Part shown: positions 62,300-64,000 of the stretch, piece by piece | Layout of the letters: each line of letters begins with the position of its first letter | Numbering within the stretch: the first letter of the stretch is position 1 | Assembly (NCBI RefSeq): GCF_013184525.1 | Contig: NZ_JAAOIZ010000002.1 | Coordinates: 620,001-684,000 of the forward strand | Reading direction: 5' to 3' | Origin: Chryseobacterium sp. LAM-KRS1 | GTDB taxonomy: Bacteria; Bacteroidota; Bacteroidia; Flavobacteriales; Weeksellaceae | Length of the DNA: 64,000 nt | Translations under genes and position numbers: made by a program | Notes under the pieces: generated by a model | Seen by the model: only the letters and a program-made list of their open reading frames with translations | Databases searched by the model: none | Told to the model about the DNA's origin: nothing

Positions 62300-63538
62300 C
62301 TACTTTTGTTTTAAAACTTTTAATAATAAAAAATCGTGAAATAACCACACAATTAATTCGTCTTCCTTTACTTCAGTATCTTCAGGAATACCAGTCAATT
62401 CCATAACTTGAGAAATATTAACCTGATTTCTTGACAGTTTACTTACAAAATTTAGTAAGTTTGGTAACTCTTCAATTAAATCAGTCTCAGGAATTACATT
62501 ATTTAATTGATCTTCACTATTTTTTATATTATCAAAAAATTCTTTTAGATTTACTTCTCCACTATCTTTTTTCAATATATTCCTGTAAGTATGTTTTAGA
62601 AAATAGTCAACACTTTTAGGATAAATGATAGGAATAATTTCGGCATAATCACAAGCTAAGACTAAACCCATAGTTCTCGAATTTATTTCATCATAGGCTT
62701 GATCTGTAGAATCTGAATAACCAGCTTCTTTCCACCATAACAATTGAGATCTTAAAGCCAGAATCCTTTGTTTTTCATCATCAGACTCAGTTAATAAATC
62801 ACTATTTATTGCTTTTTGAATCGTTGCACTATTTTCATTAACTGTATGTGCTATTGCTTTTAATGAGGCATCAACATTAATTTTAATTCCTTTAGATGCT
62901 CTTGGAGCAAATTCTAAAGACCAATGTGTTTGTTGAGTACTCCAATAAGGGTTGGGGGATGCAAAATTTGCTGCTCCTGATTTTCCCTGTGGTCCAGCCG
63001 CATCCTCTAAATATTTTGTTAGAGTTTCTTCGCTTAACAAATACCTTTCAACAGTTTTTAATTCTAACTGTTTGGCTGAGTTATTCATAGGTTCAATAGA
63101 CCATGATTGAATACCTTTTTGATTAATAGACTTTCCAATATTAGTTAAAAATTCGAAAATGATTTCTTTTTCTTTTCCTATTAATTTACGGTATTTTATG
63201 ATATTCCTACTAGCAAACCATATAGTTTCTGAAAATCCGTCTTTATCTAATAAGCGACTTAAAGAATCAAATATCACAGCTCTGATAAATACTAGAGCTG
63301 TATCTTTCGCATTTGTAGAAAATGTTGCCCAATGCTTAATAATTAGAGCCTTTACTTCCAAAATGGATGGATTTTCAGGATCTATGTCAGGATCTATAGC
63401 GATTAAAGTAAAAAGTGCGACCTTTGCCTTACTTTTTAATAATTTTTTAGTTAGTTCTTCCGAGGATTTCAATAATTTTTTATGATCGTCATCATCTGTG
63501 ACATTCAGAAGGTTTGCATTCAAGTACTTTTGCAGCAT
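62300..63538 (-). CDS. Helical GASH-like protein, first gene of the conflict operon
   Basis: 412 residues, almost all helix. Recognisable segments are SEETLTKYLEDAAGPQGKSG, RILALRSQLLWWKEAGYS and TMGLVLACDYAEIIPIIYP, the kind seen in the GTPase-associated system helical (GASH) family. No enzyme motif. It is the promoter-proximal gene and likely a sensor or scaffold for the GTPases. Confidence 0.75.
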   Translation of the reverse strand: MLQKYLNANLLNVTDDDDHKKLLKSSEELTKKLLKSKAKVALFTLIAIDPDIDPENPSILEVKALIIKHWATFSTNAKDTALVFIRAVIFDSLSRLLDKDGFSETIWFASRNIIKYRKLIGKEKEIIFEFLTNIGKSINQKGIQSWSIEPMNNSAKQLELKTVERYLLSEETLTKYLEDAAGPQGKSGAANFASPNPYWSTQQTHWSLEFAPRASKGIKINVDASLKAIAHTVNENSATIQKAINSDLLTESDDEKQRILALRSQLLWWKEAGYSDSTDQAYDEINSRTMGLVLACDYAEIIPIIYPKSVDYFLKHTYRNILKKDSGEVNLKEFFDNIKNSEDQLNNVIPETDLIEELPNLLNFVSKLSRNQVNISQVMELTGIPEDTEVKEDELIVWLFHDFLLLKVLKQK

Positions 63539-64000
63539 AAATATTCTAATTTTTTACAGCACACCTAACCAACTTTTTTTGAAGAAAGCTTTATTAGAAT
63601 ATTTAAAGAAATTCTATTCAATAAAATTGATTCACCAGATGTGTAATTATATGACTAAATTGTTTTTTATCAGTTTACGATAAAAATAAGAAAAATATAG
63701 ATATTATAATTATGGAAAGCCGCAAAATCAATGAAATTTTATCTCATGTGTTACAAATTGATAAAAGATTATAACTTTTGGTACTAACTGCACCTATCGG
63801 TTTGGTTTCAGAGAACCTAATAGAGCATATTTTAATTTAGCTTGTACTTAATGTTTCTATGAAAAACAAAGATGATGTAGTAATTCAAACCTTCTTGATC
63901 CTAATTTTTTGTGTTAAATTAGCAAAATAACATCATTTTTACTTCCCAAATTAGGTATGTTTATGATTGTACCGCGCGTTTCGTTGCAAGTCCTCGCGTC
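63539..64000. other. AT-rich region upstream of the conflict operon
   Basis: 462 bp without a recognised gene. It must hold the operon promoter, but no convincing TTG/TAnnTTTG pair could be placed. A 20-codon frame at 63712 (starting MESRKINEILSHVL) has no support. The last 40 bases are more GC-rich and could be the start of another element. Confidence 0.4.

Noticed and set aside
63712-63774. 20-codon + strand frame
   Set aside because: Too short and without any support; most likely chance.

Overview
The window looks like chromosome of a Chryseobacterium-like member of the Flavobacteriia (Bacteroidota). The grounds are AT-rich intergenic DNA, promoters of the Bacteroidota type (TTTTG, about 19 bp, TAnnTTTG or close variants), near-absent Shine-Dalgarno sequences, many SPII lipoproteins, LKNVTG-type leader peptides and a rebB/R-body array. 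No tRNA, rRNA, CRISPR array or intact insertion sequence was seen.

Layout. 1-1306: the start of an FAD monooxygenase gene and an AraC regulator. 1484-4062: a NUMOD4 protein, a small unknown, an XRE regulator and a frameshifted XRE pseudogene. 4113-10067: a complete type I restriction-modification operon (hsdR-hsdM-hsdS, minus strand). 10627-19421: an R-body (refractile body) locus. A split 7TM/histidine-kinase/NarL-type two-component system on the plus strand converges on a minus-strand cluster holding five near-identical rebB paralogues, two divergent Reb-like genes, one larger Reb-domain protein and four accessory genes. 19966-28278: a spondin-domain lipoprotein, peroxiredoxin plus thioredoxin, an AraC regulator, a lipoprotein with a cysteine-rich C-terminal domain coupled to a small membrane protein, and a NAL1-like trypsin-fold protease with an unknown partner. 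28358-31022: a CPBP protease, a glutaminase and a lipoprotein. 31269-38130: a chaperone-usher-like surface fibre locus (AraC regulator, two pilin-like subunits, PapD-like chaperone, larger subunit, 931-residue usher-like barrel). 38549-41242: a VWA/MoxR pair. 41314-52792: a mixed metabolic block (SnoaL-like protein, GH106-like glycoside hydrolase, leader-peptide gene, secreted phosphatase, thioesterase, DUF1826, cupin, epoxide hydrolase, FAD monooxygenase with a divergent AraC regulator). 52833-54530: immunity-type small genes next to a GC-rich palindromic repeat pair. 54872-63538: a compact seven-gene GTPase-centred conflict (defence) operon. 63539-64000: no gene recognised.

How the genes work together. 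Three loci stand out. (1) In the R-body locus, the two-component system is the natural candidate to control the rebB array, whose members differ little in protein sequence but are separated by spacers carrying different hairpins. (2) In the 54872-63538 operon, a helical GASH-like protein, two divergent GTPases and a GAP1-like protein would sense and transmit. An unknown adaptor and an EAD-like/trypsin fusion would then release a protease and a DRGH-type nuclease as paired effectors. (3) The 31269-37220 locus has the logic of chaperone-usher assembly, but its sequences do not look like classical proteobacterial ushers. Family names are from recognition by eye; no search was run.
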